From NCBI GenBank assembly GCA_910584435.1, contig CAJUAP010000015.1:8930-72929 (forward strand): a DNA stretch of 64,000 bases, written 5' to 3'. This DNA is from an uncultured Acetatifactor sp. (GTDB lineage: Bacteria > Bacillota > Clostridia > Lachnospirales > Lachnospiraceae). A program made the position numbers and the translations under genes. Under the pieces are notes generated by a model that searched no databases, had not been told where the DNA came from, and was given only the letters and a program-made list of their open reading frames with translations. Below, one piece after another: positions 32,950 through 41,813 of the stretch. The stretch's first letter is position 1; each line of letters starts with the position of its first letter.

Positions 32950-35202
32950 TCAGGAACCTTCTCCGACACCGGCCTTATATATTTCCTTTATTCTTTCTGT
33001 CAATGCAGTATATCTGCGCCTTTCACTGATATTATCTATCATCTGCCGCACCGTATCACTACTGCCCAGAATTGTGACACAGCTTTTCGCCCTGGTAATG
33101 GCAGTATACAGCAGATTCCTGTTGAACAGCATTTTCGGTCCCCCCAGCAGCGGCAGGAGAATCGCCGGGTACTCGCTTCCCTGTGCCTTGTGAATCGTAA
33201 TCGCATAAGACAATTCCAGCTCATCCAGCATGGAAAACGGATACGCCACTCTTCTCTGTTCATCATATTCCACCACCAGGCGGGAAGCAGATTCATTAAT
33301 TTCCAGAATCTTTCCCATATCCCCGTTAAATACCCCCGTCCCCTTATCTATGGGAATTCCATACTTGCTGACAACCTCCCATTCCAGCTGGTAGTTGTTT
33401 TTAATCTGCATTACCTTATCGCCCTCGCGGTAAATCGTATTGCCGCTGATATGTTCCTTTTTCTTATCATCCGCCGGATTCAGATAACACTGTAAAATGC
33501 CGTTCAGGGTCTCACAGCCCAGGCTTCCTTTCCGCATAGGTGTCAGTACCTGTATGTCAAAAGGTGTGGCCTGCACATATGACGGCAATTTGTCTTGTAT
33601 TAACTGAATCATATGCTTATATATTACATTGACATCCTTTCTCTCCAACAGGAAGAAATCTCTCGATTTATTATCCAGCGCAATCTGCTGCCCGTTGTTA
33701 ATCCGATGCGCATTGACAATAATATCGCTTTTCTCCGCCTGCCTGAAAATCTTCTTCAATTCTACCATGGGAAAACACCCGCTGCAGATAAGATCCCGAA
33801 GCACTTGCCCCGGCCCCACACTGGGAAGCTGATTCACATCCCCCACCAGAACCAGACGGGTCCCCGGCGCCACTGCCTTAAGCAGAGATTGAAACAGCTG
33901 GATATCCACCATGGACATTTCATCGATAATAATGACATCTGCTTCCAATGGATTTTGTTCATTCCGTTCAAAACTTACCTTTCGTGTATTCTCGTCAGAC
34001 AGAGCGCTGTTCAATTCCAGCATACGATGAATCGTTCTGGCCTCAAATCCGGTTGCTTCCGTCATCCGCTTGGCGGCACGCCCCGTGGGCGCCGCTAAGA
34101 AAATATCCAGTCCTTCCGCCTCGAAATATCGTATCATCATATTAATCGTAGTGGTTTTCCCTGTACCCGGTCCGCCTGCGAGCAGAAACAAACCGTTTTG
34201 AATACACTCCATAACCGCCTGAAACTGGAGGCCGTCCAACTCCATCTTCAGGTTTTCCGCCAGTTTTTCCAGCCTGGCGGCCGCCGCTTTCTTCCCATTC
34301 TCTCCGGCAGAATCTTCTGCTGTAATCATAGGTACATTTAATTCATACAGCATCCTGGCACAGTTCAGCTCCGCATAGTAATAAGAAGCAGCAAAAACAT
34401 TCTCCCCCTTGATTACCAGTTTCTTATCCATCATCAGATTATCCATCTGAGGGCGTATATTTTCCTTTTCCACCCCCAACAGCGTTTCTGACCTTTCAAG
34501 CAGGACATTCATGGGAAGATAACAATTCCCCTCCCCGGCAGACTGCAGCAGGGAATAGAAAATGCCGCTGCGTATCCGATAATCGGAATCTGTATGTATC
34601 CCGATTTTTGCCGCCAGTTCATCTGCCATCTTAAAACCGATACCGGAGATGTCTTCCGCCAGACGATACGGATTCTCCTTCAGAATATGATACAATCCCA
34701 TGCCATATTTATCGTATATTTTCAACGCCAATGCATTGGAAATGCCGTATTGCTGCAGATAAACCAAAGCATCCCTCAGATCCTTTTTCTCTTCCATCTG
34801 CGCTGCAATCTCCCTGGCCTTGCGCTCACTGATCCCCTTTATCTCTGACAGCCGTTCCGGCTCCTCCTCAATTATGCGAAAGGTATCCTCCCCGAATTTC
34901 TTCACAATTTTAGCCGCCAATGCAGGCCCCACCCCTTTCACAGCGCCGGAACCGAGATATCGTTCCATACTGACGCTGTCCTGGGGCATCACTACCTGAT
35001 ATGTGTTGATTTTGAACTGGGATCCATAAACAGGATGGGCTATATATTCCCCCTGTGCGGTAATCGTTTCTCCCTGTGTCAATCCCCTGCATATGCCCAC
35101 GCAGGTAATATCCTCATTGTTCACCATCACGCTCATTACCGTATAGCCATTTTCCTTATTCTGAAAAATAATGTGTTCCACATATCCATTGACTGTATCC
35201 AT
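32950..35202 (-). CDS. recD2: RecD2-type 5'-3' DNA helicase
   Basis: Encodes 750 residues. The N-terminal RecD2 domain (residues 1-330) holds two helix-hairpin-helix stretches (VKGVGPALAAKIVKKFGEDT, EIKGISERKAREIA). The superfamily 1B motor has Walker A GGPGTGKT at 343-350, DEMSMVD, VGDVNQLPSVGPGQVLRD and a late SYAITIHKAQGSEYP. RecD2 is the stand-alone form found in Firmicutes without RecBC and acts in replication-fork and mismatch-repair related processes. GGGAG precedes the ATG. It begins 46 bp after a stem-loop that separates it from the flagellar genes. Confidence 0.94.
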   Translation of the reverse strand: MDTVNGYVEHIIFQNKENGYTVMSVMVNNEDITCVGICRGLTQGETITAQGEYIAHPVYGSQFKINTYQVVMPQDSVSMERYLGSGAVKGVGPALAAKIVKKFGEDTFRIIEEEPERLSEIKGISERKAREIAAQMEEKKDLRDALVYLQQYGISNALALKIYDKYGMGLYHILKENPYRLAEDISGIGFKMADELAAKIGIHTDSDYRIRSGIFYSLLQSAGEGNCYLPMNVLLERSETLLGVEKENIRPQMDNLMMDKKLVIKGENVFAASYYYAELNCARMLYELNVPMITAEDSAGENGKKAAAARLEKLAENLKMELDGLQFQAVMECIQNGLFLLAGGPGTGKTTTINMMIRYFEAEGLDIFLAAPTGRAAKRMTEATGFEARTIHRMLELNSALSDENTRKVSFERNEQNPLEADVIIIDEMSMVDIQLFQSLLKAVAPGTRLVLVGDVNQLPSVGPGQVLRDLICSGCFPMVELKKIFRQAEKSDIIVNAHRINNGQQIALDNKSRDFFLLERKDVNVIYKHMIQLIQDKLPSYVQATPFDIQVLTPMRKGSLGCETLNGILQCYLNPADDKKKEHISGNTIYREGDKVMQIKNNYQLEWEVVSKYGIPIDKGTGVFNGDMGKILEINESASRLVVEYDEQRRVAYPFSMLDELELSYAITIHKAQGSEYPAILLPLLGGPKMLFNRNLLYTAITRAKSCVTILGSSDTVRQMIDNISERRRYTALTERIKEIYKAGVGEGS

Positions 35203-35247
35203 CGGGTCTCCCTGTTAATGCTGTGAAGATTTCTATATAGCAGAACA

Positions 35248-35273
35248 AGGCTGCCTTTGCATCGAAGCAGCCT
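35248..35273 (-). terminator. Weak terminator after flgJ
   Basis: AGGCTGC paired with GCAGCCT over a 12-base loop, followed on the minus strand by TTGTT. It separates the flagellar block from recD2. Confidence 0.6.
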
Positions 35274-35310
35274 CATTTCAAATTATTCTTTTTCCGTTCA
35301 AATAGAATCA

Positions 35311-35724
35311 TCACATAGCAACTGGTGCAATGCCGTCTTCATTTCCCTCACCGCTGCCATCCACAACAACATCTGCAATACCATAATTCCGTTTCATCTG
35401 CTCATAGAGCATCTGTGCTATTCCTAATCCTGAGCCGTTAGAAGTCTGCTCCGCCACTGCCTGTATCATCTGATCCTTATAGTAATCCATGATACCTGAG
35501 GTATAATTAGAATTATTCTCATTTTCCGGGATTGTCTTCATCATGGCTTTATACATCTGCTCGACAAAATATGCTTCAAACTGCTTACATGCATCCAGCA
35601 GCTCATCACTGTCTGCCCTGGAATAATCCGAACCGTTCAGTTGATTTTGAAGCTTTGATGCCGTTTGATTGGCGGCTGTGGAATATACGTCACTATACAT
35701 GGAAGCTACATTACTAAAATCCAT
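35311..35724 (-). CDS. flgJ: Rod-binding protein (FlgJ N-terminal domain)
   Basis: Encodes 137 residues. The core, ELLDACKQFEAYFVEQMYKAMMKTI split here as LLDACKQFEAYFVEQMYK, plus YKDQMIQAVAEQ and LGIAQMLYEQMKR, matches the rod-binding domain that caps or scaffolds flagellar rod assembly. The muramidase domain of proteobacterial FlgJ is absent, as is common in Firmicutes. GAGGAG lies seven bases before the ATG at 35724; the longer frame adds eleven unconserved residues. It is the last gene of mbl-flhO-flhP-flgJ. Confidence 0.9.
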   Translation of the reverse strand: MDFSNVASMYSDVYSTAANQTASKLQNQLNGSDYSRADSDELLDACKQFEAYFVEQMYKAMMKTIPENENNSNYTSGIMDYYKDQMIQAVAEQTSNGSGLGIAQMLYEQMKRNYGIADVVVDGSGEGNEDGIAPVAM

Positions 35725-35793
35725 CTCTGCTCTCCTCTGGTTAAAAAACATCAACACCCATCCGGCACACTCCGCCCGGAAGTTATGTCAGGC

Positions 35794-36609
35794 TTAACGT
35801 TTCAGATTATTTGCCTGCTGCAGCATTTCATCCGATGTGGTAATTGCCTTGGAGTTTAATTCATACGCACGCTGTGCCACGATCATACTGACCATTTCAT
35901 CCACCACCTGTACATTGGAACCTTCCAGATATCCCTGATGAATCTTGCTCTTCTCAACCGCATTATTTGTAGCCTCATTGATCGGCTGGCCGCTGGCATC
36001 CGACACCGCATACAATGTGTCTTCCAAACGATTCAATCCGCTTGGATTATTAAACTGAAAGACACCAATGCTGATACCAAGCGGCTGCGGATTTTCATTC
36101 TCATCGGGATAACAAAGTCTTCCGTCCTTATCCACAGTCACCTCACTGAGTATGTAATCTCTATTCAGTGTAATCGGCTGGCCATTGGTACTGAGCACCG
36201 GCAGCCCGTCCATATTTGCCAGGACATATCCGTTGGTTCCTATTGCAAACTGAAAACTGCCATTGCGCGTATAATAGGTATTTCCGTCTTCTCCTCTCAA
36301 TGCAAAGAAACCCTCACCCTCAATCATAAAGTCCGTATCGCTTTCCGATGCCATAGGCGTACCCTGCTTAAAAATTGCTGTAATCGCAGAGTTGCGCACA
36401 CCCAGCCCCACTTGAGCGCCAATGGGCTTCTCCTCACCGTTTGCAGATGTAGTCCTTGTCTGTAATGTCTGATACAGCAGGGTCTTAAACTCATTTACCT
36501 GCGTTTTATATCCCTGTGTATTCACATTGGATAAATTGTTTGCAATTGTATCAATATTTGTCTGCTGCGCAATCATACCCGTTGCGGCTGTCCATAAGCT
36601 GCGTACCAT
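35794..36609 (-). CDS. flhP: Flagellar basal-body rod protein, FlgG/FlhP type
   Basis: Encodes 271 residues. N-terminal MVRSLWTAATGMIAQQTNID, NNLSNVNTQGYK and the C-terminal YLEGSNVQVVDEMVSMIVAQ RAYELNSK region form the coiled-coil ends typical of axial proteins, with the central FlgG domain between (GEGFFALRGEDGNTYYTRNG). It builds the distal rod of the flagellum and leaves the cell through the flagellar export system, so no signal peptide is expected. Position next to mbl corresponds to B. subtilis flhP. Confidence 0.92.
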   Translation of the reverse strand: MVRSLWTAATGMIAQQTNIDTIANNLSNVNTQGYKTQVNEFKTLLYQTLQTRTTSANGEEKPIGAQVGLGVRNSAITAIFKQGTPMASESDTDFMIEGEGFFALRGEDGNTYYTRNGSFQFAIGTNGYVLANMDGLPVLSTNGQPITLNRDYILSEVTVDKDGRLCYPDENENPQPLGISIGVFQFNNPSGLNRLEDTLYAVSDASGQPINEATNNAVEKSKIHQGYLEGSNVQVVDEMVSMIVAQRAYELNSKAITTSDEMLQQANNLKR

Positions 36610-36701
36610 AATTTTCCCTTCCTGCCTTCCTCATAGCTTTTGCCGGGCTCAACATAACAGCCACACAGAACTGTTATATCTGAACCTTACTCTATACACG
36701 G

Positions 36702-37481
36702 TCATGACAATTTTCCAAGCTGCGTCACTGCCGTTTCCAATGTACTGTCATAAGTTTGTATAATTTTCTGATTACTCTCGTAGGCCCGGGCAATGGAGAT
36801 AAGATTCACCATTTCGGATACTACCTGCACATTTGCCATTTCCAGGTATCCGGACTTCACTTCTGCCGTTCCCTGCTTAAGTGCTGCACCTTCTACCGGT
36901 CTGTAATATGTCTCGCCATATTTTTCCAGATAATTGTAATCCTCAAAATCAGCCACCTGAATCCTGGCCACATCTCTGCCGTTCTGCGTAATGGTGCCAT
37001 TATCCGAAATCTTACTCTTCATCAATGGATTCAATCGAATTCTCCGATCCTGCACATCCAATACATAATCACCGTCATCCGTCCGCAGATAGCCCTCCTT
37101 ATCCAGGGTAAACTGTCCTGCACGCGTATACATAGTGGACGTTTCCCCCGCCTTATTTGTAAATTCAACGGCAAAAAAGCCCTCTCCCGCCAGAGCCAAA
37201 TCATAGGTATTGTCAGTAACCCGAAATGAGCCCTGTGTAAAGTCAGTATAGTTTTCTCCGATTTTCACACCGGGATTATTGCTGCCGACACGTTGTATCA
37301 ACCCTTTCCCCACTGAGGCATCCTTGATTTTCAGCGTCAGAATTTTGTCAAACGCCTGGCTGGTAGATCCCTCTTTCTTATATCCTACCGTAGACGCATT
37401 GGCCAGATTGTTTGTCATAATATCCATTCGGTTCTGTTCATTCATCATTCCCGTATACGCCACATATAACCCCTTTAACAT
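36702..37481 (-). CDS. flhO: Flagellar basal-body rod protein, FlgF/FlhO type
   Basis: Encodes 259 residues. MLKGLYVAYTGMMNEQNRMD and NNLANASTVGYKKEG open the protein, GEGFFAVEFTNKAGE marks the middle, and YLEMANVQVVSEMVNLISIA leads to the C-terminal helix with RAYESNQK. It is paralogous to the following gene and forms the proximal part of the distal rod. GGAGAG precedes the ATG. The 92-bp gap to flhP and shared direction indicate one operon with mbl. Confidence 0.92.
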   Translation of the reverse strand: MLKGLYVAYTGMMNEQNRMDIMTNNLANASTVGYKKEGSTSQAFDKILTLKIKDASVGKGLIQRVGSNNPGVKIGENYTDFTQGSFRVTDNTYDLALAGEGFFAVEFTNKAGETSTMYTRAGQFTLDKEGYLRTDDGDYVLDVQDRRIRLNPLMKSKISDNGTITQNGRDVARIQVADFEDYNYLEKYGETYYRPVEGAALKQGTAEVKSGYLEMANVQVVSEMVNLISIARAYESNQKIIQTYDSTLETAVTQLGKLS

Positions 37482-37545
37482 CCGTTCTCTCCTTTGAAAT
37501 TATACTCCGCTGCATTCAGCACAGCCACAACATCACGGCCATCCT

Positions 37546-38541
37546 TTACACTTTATCATTATATTCCGAAAGAAATTCCACATATTTCCCGGTTCCAATT
37601 GCAACTGCCGTCATGGGATCTTCTGCGGTCATAGTATTGATACCCGTCTTGGAAGATATCAACTCTTCCAATCCCCGCAGGAGGCTGCCGCCTCCGGTCA
37701 GCACAATCCCCCTGTCCGCAATATCCGCTGCCAGCTCCGGCGGTGTCTTCTCCAGAACACTGTGGATCGTCTCCACTACCTGCGCCGTAATCTCATGCAG
37801 CGCTTCCTCCGTCTCTTCCGACGATACCTTCACTGTCTTCGGAAGTCCGGTCACAAGGTTTCTGCCGCGGACATCCATATAATCGGTTTCTGCCCGTTTA
37901 TAAGCAGTACCTATTTTAATCTTCAAATCTTCAGCTGTCCTCTCACCAATCAGCAGGTTATGCTTTTTACGCATATAACGTACAATAGCTTCATCGAAAT
38001 CGTCTCCCGCCACCTTAATTGAAGCGCTGACCACTGTTCCGCCCAGGGAAATCACAGCAATATCTGAAGTTCCTCCGCCGATATCCACAATCATATTCCC
38101 ACAGGGTTTGGTAATGTCTATCCCCGCACCGATTGCAGCAGCAATAGGTTCCTCAATAATTGCCACATCCCTGGCTCCTGCCTGAAGGGTTGCATCCTCC
38201 ACAGCCTTCTTCTCCACTTCCGTGACACCGCTGGGAACACACACGGCAATGCGGGGCTTTCTGAACATTCTCCTGCCAAGAGCCTTCTGTATAAAATGCT
38301 TCATCATACGTTCCGTTACGGTGTAGTCAGAGATAACTCCCTGCCGCAGCGGTCTCACTGCCACAATATTTCCGGGCGTTCTGCCCAGCATCAGACGCGC
38401 ATCCTCTCCAATGGCCTTAATCCTATTGGTATCCCTGTCAAACGCTACAACGGAAGGCTCCTTCAATACCACACCCTTCCCTCTGATGTATACTAAAATG
38501 CTTGCTGTACCTAAATCGATTCCGATATCTGTGCACTGCAT
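37546..38541 (-). CDS. mbl: MreB/Mbl actin-like cell-shape protein
   Basis: Encodes 331 residues. DIGIDLGTASILVYIRGKGV is the phosphate-1 motif, IVDIGGGTSDIAVISLGG the phosphate-2 motif and GIVLTGGGSLLRGLEELIS the adenosine motif of the actin fold. It polymerises under the membrane and directs lateral wall synthesis. Adjacency to flhO/flhP matches Mbl rather than MreB, and no mreC or mreD is present. The ATG at 38541 has AAAGGGG nine bases upstream; the frame extends ten residues further without support. Confidence 0.92.
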   Translation of the reverse strand: MQCTDIGIDLGTASILVYIRGKGVVLKEPSVVAFDRDTNRIKAIGEDARLMLGRTPGNIVAVRPLRQGVISDYTVTERMMKHFIQKALGRRMFRKPRIAVCVPSGVTEVEKKAVEDATLQAGARDVAIIEEPIAAAIGAGIDITKPCGNMIVDIGGGTSDIAVISLGGTVVSASIKVAGDDFDEAIVRYMRKKHNLLIGERTAEDLKIKIGTAYKRAETDYMDVRGRNLVTGLPKTVKVSSEETEEALHEITAQVVETIHSVLEKTPPELAADIADRGIVLTGGGSLLRGLEELISSKTGINTMTAEDPMTAVAIGTGKYVEFLSEYNDKV

Positions 38542-38740
38542 ATTATAAAACCCCTTTCTCATGGATTCCAAACTTCCGAAACAAAGTCACACACTCCTTA
38601 TTATAACCGAAAGCACTCCATTTTCATAGAGGTTTATAAAAATTTTATGAACAAGTTGGTACCGTTCTCAAAAGTCTTGAAAACAGCCTCTTATATTTTA
38701 TCGGCATAACCTTCCGAATCCTTTAGTTTTTTCAGAAAAG

Positions 38741-41593
38741 TCAGGCACGTTCCAGCATTTTCCTCACATACATCCCGGTATAGGACTCCCTGCACTTTGC
38801 AATTTCTTCCGGTGTGCCCTGTGCAATTACGGTGCCGCCCCGGTCACCGCCTTCAGGTCCCATGTCGACAATATAATCGGCCGTCTTAATCACATCCAGG
38901 TTATGCTCAATGACCACTACCGTATTTCCTCCATCCGTAAGTCTGTGCAGAATTTCCACCAGCTTATGCACATCCGCAAAATGAAGCCCTGTGGTAGGTT
39001 CATCCAGTATATAAATTGTCTTCCCGGTACTTCGTCTGGAAAGTTCCGAAGCCAGCTTGATACGCTGTGCCTCTCCGCCTGACAAAGTGGTGGACGGCTG
39101 TCCCAGCTTAATATAAGAGAGACCTACATCATACAGCGTTTCTATTTTACGGCGGATGGAAGGCAGATTCTCAAAAAACGGCACAGCCTCTTCTACGGTC
39201 ATATCCAGCACATCAAAAATGCTCTTCCCCTTGTATTTCACATCCAATGTCTCACGATTATAGCGCTTGCCCCCACATACTTCACAGGGCACATACACAT
39301 CCGGCAGGAAATGCATTTCAATCTTGATAATACCGTCTCCGCCGCAGGCCTCGCAGCGCCCGCCTTTTACATTGAAGCTGAACCTGCCTTTGCCATATCC
39401 TTTCGCCTTGGCATCCGCAGTGGAAGCGAACAGATCACGAATCTGATCGAAGACGCCGGTATAGGTGGCCGGATTGGACCTGGGTGTGCGTCCGATGGGA
39501 GACTGGTCAATGGCAATGACCTTATCCAACTGCTCTATCCCCTGAATTTCCTTGTGTTTTCCCGGAATACACCTGGCGCGGTTGAGACTCCTGGCCAGAT
39601 GCTTATACAGGATTTCATTCACCAGAGAGCTTTTTCCTGAACCCGAAACGCCTGTGACACAGGTCATAACCCCTAAGGGGAACTCTGCGGTGACGTTCTT
39701 CAGATTATTTTCTTTTGCTCCTGTGACTTTCAGCCATCCGCTTGGCTTCTTCCGCTCCGTTGGAACAGGTATTTTTATTTCACCGCTCAAATATTTCCCG
39801 GTAATGGACTCCGGCACCTTCATAATCTCCTCTGCAGTGCCGCAGGCAATCACCTCGCCCCCGTGAGAACCGGCGCCGGGGCCGATATCCACCACATAAT
39901 CTGCCGCCAGCATGGTATCCTCATCATGTTCCACCACAATCAGGGTATTCCCCAAATCACGAAGGCTTTTTAAGGTATTCAGCAGCTTATCGTTATCTCT
40001 CTGGTGCAGACCGATGCTCGGCTCATCCAGAATATAGCAGACTCCCACCAGGCCGGAGCCTATCTGTGTGGCCAGCCGGATACGCTGGGCTTCTCCGCCG
40101 GACAGGGTTCCGGTGGCCCTGGACAGGGACAGATATTCCAATCCCACATCCACAAGAAATCCCACCCTTGCCCTGATTTCTTTGATAATCCGTTCGCCGA
40201 TGAGCTGCTGCTGGCTGTTAAGCTGCATTTTCTCAAGGAATTCATGTAAATCCCGTATAGATAAGGTTGTAATCTCGTAGATATTCTTATCATAGACGGT
40301 CACGGCCAGGGATTCCTTCTTCAGACGCATCCCCTTGCATTCCTTACAGGGGGTAATGCGCATAAAGGACTCATACTCCTGCTTCATAATCTCGGAAAAA
40401 GTCTCCTTATATTTGCGCTCCACATTGCGTATCAATCCCTCGAAGGCCACCGGATATACACCCTTTCCCCGCTGCCCCTGGTAATGGACTTCCACCTCTT
40501 TTCCTCCGGTACCGTACAGCAGCACCTGCTTCACTTTTTCCGGGTACTTTTCAAAAGGTGTGTCCAGATCAAAATGATATTCTTTACATAAGGCCTGCAG
40601 AACCGCGTTAGTGAAGCTTGACTTGTCTGCACAGGACTGCCATCCGGTCACTGCAATGGCTCCCTCCCGGATGCTTAAGCTTTGATCGGGAATCATCAAT
40701 TCCTCATCAAATTCCATCTTATATCCCAATCCCAGGCATTCCGGGCAAGCGCCAAAGGGATTGTTAAAAGAGAAGCTTCTCGGCTCAATTTCACTGATGC
40801 CGATACCGCAGTCAGGGCAGGCAAAGTTCTGGCTGAACGTCATGGGTTCTCCGCCGATGACATCCACTACCAGAAGCCCCTCCGCCAGCTCCAGGACATT
40901 TTCAATGGAATCCGCAAGTCTTCTCTCGATTTCCTTCTTTACCACCAGACGATCCACTACAATTTCAATGTTATGCTTTATATTTTTATCCAGAGAAATC
41001 TCTTCCGTCAGCTCATAGAGACTGCCGTCAATGCGCACACGGACATATCCGCTCCTCTTGGCACGCTCCAATACCTTCGCATGCTCGCCCTTACGCCCGC
41101 GTACCACCGGCGCCAGCAGCTGCAGCTTCGTTCCCTCCGGCATGGTCATAATCTGATCCACCATCTGATCCACCGTCTGCCTTGCGATCTCCCTGCCGCA
41201 CTTTGGACAATGGGGAACCCCTATCCTGGCATAAAGCAGACGGAAATAATCATAGATTTCCGTCACCGTCCCCACTGTAGAACGGGGATTCCTGTTGGTA
41301 GACTTCTGATCTATGGAAATTGCCGGAGACAGCCCGTCAATCCGCTCAACATTCGGCTTTTCCATCTGTCCCAGAAACTGTCTGGCATAAGAAGAGAGGG
41401 ATTCCATATAACGCCTCTGCCCCTCGGCATAAATTGTCTCAAAGGCCAGAGACGATTTCCCCGATCCCGACATACCCGTCAGAACCACCAGCTCATTCCG
41501 CGGAATATCCACATCCAGATTCTTCAAATTATTTTCATTGGCTCCCCGGACTTTAATATATTCCCTGGGACGCATTTTCTTAATCTCTTCCAT
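38741..41593 (-). CDS. uvrA: Excinuclease ABC subunit A
   Basis: Encodes about 950 residues. Two ABC ATPase modules are clear: Walker A GMSGSGKSSL near residue 35 and GVSGSGKSSL near 645, each followed by an LSGGEAQRI signature. Zinc fingers CPDCGIGISEIEPRSF and CEACGGDGIIKIEMHFLPDV lie inside the modules. UvrA dimers scan DNA for lesions and load UvrB. The frame is open to 41743, but those 50 codons are a 75-bp tandem repeat; ATG at 41593 (or 41575) gives the family-typical length. It lies downstream of uvrB. Confidence 0.95.
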   Translation of the reverse strand: MEEIKKMRPREYIKVRGANENNLKNLDVDIPRNELVVLTGMSGSGKSSLAFETIYAEGQRRYMESLSSYARQFLGQMEKPNVERIDGLSPAISIDQKSTNRNPRSTVGTVTEIYDYFRLLYARIGVPHCPKCGREIARQTVDQMVDQIMTMPEGTKLQLLAPVVRGRKGEHAKVLERAKRSGYVRVRIDGSLYELTEEISLDKNIKHNIEIVVDRLVVKKEIERRLADSIENVLELAEGLLVVDVIGGEPMTFSQNFACPDCGIGISEIEPRSFSFNNPFGACPECLGLGYKMEFDEELMIPDQSLSIREGAIAVTGWQSCADKSSFTNAVLQALCKEYHFDLDTPFEKYPEKVKQVLLYGTGGKEVEVHYQGQRGKGVYPVAFEGLIRNVERKYKETFSEIMKQEYESFMRITPCKECKGMRLKKESLAVTVYDKNIYEITTLSIRDLHEFLEKMQLNSQQQLIGERIIKEIRARVGFLVDVGLEYLSLSRATGTLSGGEAQRIRLATQIGSGLVGVCYILDEPSIGLHQRDNDKLLNTLKSLRDLGNTLIVVEHDEDTMLAADYVVDIGPGAGSHGGEVIACGTAEEIMKVPESITGKYLSGEIKIPVPTERKKPSGWLKVTGAKENNLKNVTAEFPLGVMTCVTGVSGSGKSSLVNEILYKHLARSLNRARCIPGKHKEIQGIEQLDKVIAIDQSPIGRTPRSNPATYTGVFDQIRDLFASTADAKAKGYGKGRFSFNVKGGRCEACGGDGIIKIEMHFLPDVYVPCEVCGGKRYNRETLDVKYKGKSIFDVLDMTVEEAVPFFENLPSIRRKIETLYDVGLSYIKLGQPSTTLSGGEAQRIKLASELSRRSTGKTIYILDEPTTGLHFADVHKLVEILHRLTDGGNTVVVIEHNLDVIKTADYIVDMGPEGGDRGGTVIAQGTPEEIAKCRESYTGMYVRKMLERA

Positions 41594-41619
41594 TCCAATT
41601 GTACCCCGATTCTTCCATT

Positions 41620-41790
41620 CCTTATCCTCTATGAAGGGCTCTGTATCTCGCCTTCCTGCCGAACACACATCACATTCGCTCCCTGACTTCCACTGCCGAT
41701 CCTTTATGAATGACGCTGTATCTCGCCTTCCCGCCGAACACACATGGCATTCGCTCCCCGGCTTCCACTACCCATCCTCTATGAAGGGGC
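41620..41790. repeat. 75-bp tandem repeat between uvrB and uvrA
   Basis: atcct-n-tatgaa recurs at 41624, 41699 and 41774, exactly 75 bp apart, with ctgtatctcgccttcc and gccgaacacacat in each full unit. Two full units and a partial third fill the uvrB-uvrA gap. The unit length is a multiple of three, so it keeps a spurious frame open upstream of uvrA. Confidence 0.88.
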
Positions 41791-41813
41791 CTCTGACCTG
41801 CCGGTTCAAGGCT

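Noticed and set aside
41594..41743. N-terminal 50-residue extension of UvrA
   Set aside because: It translates a 75-bp tandem repeat; family length and conserved residues begin at the ATG at 41593.
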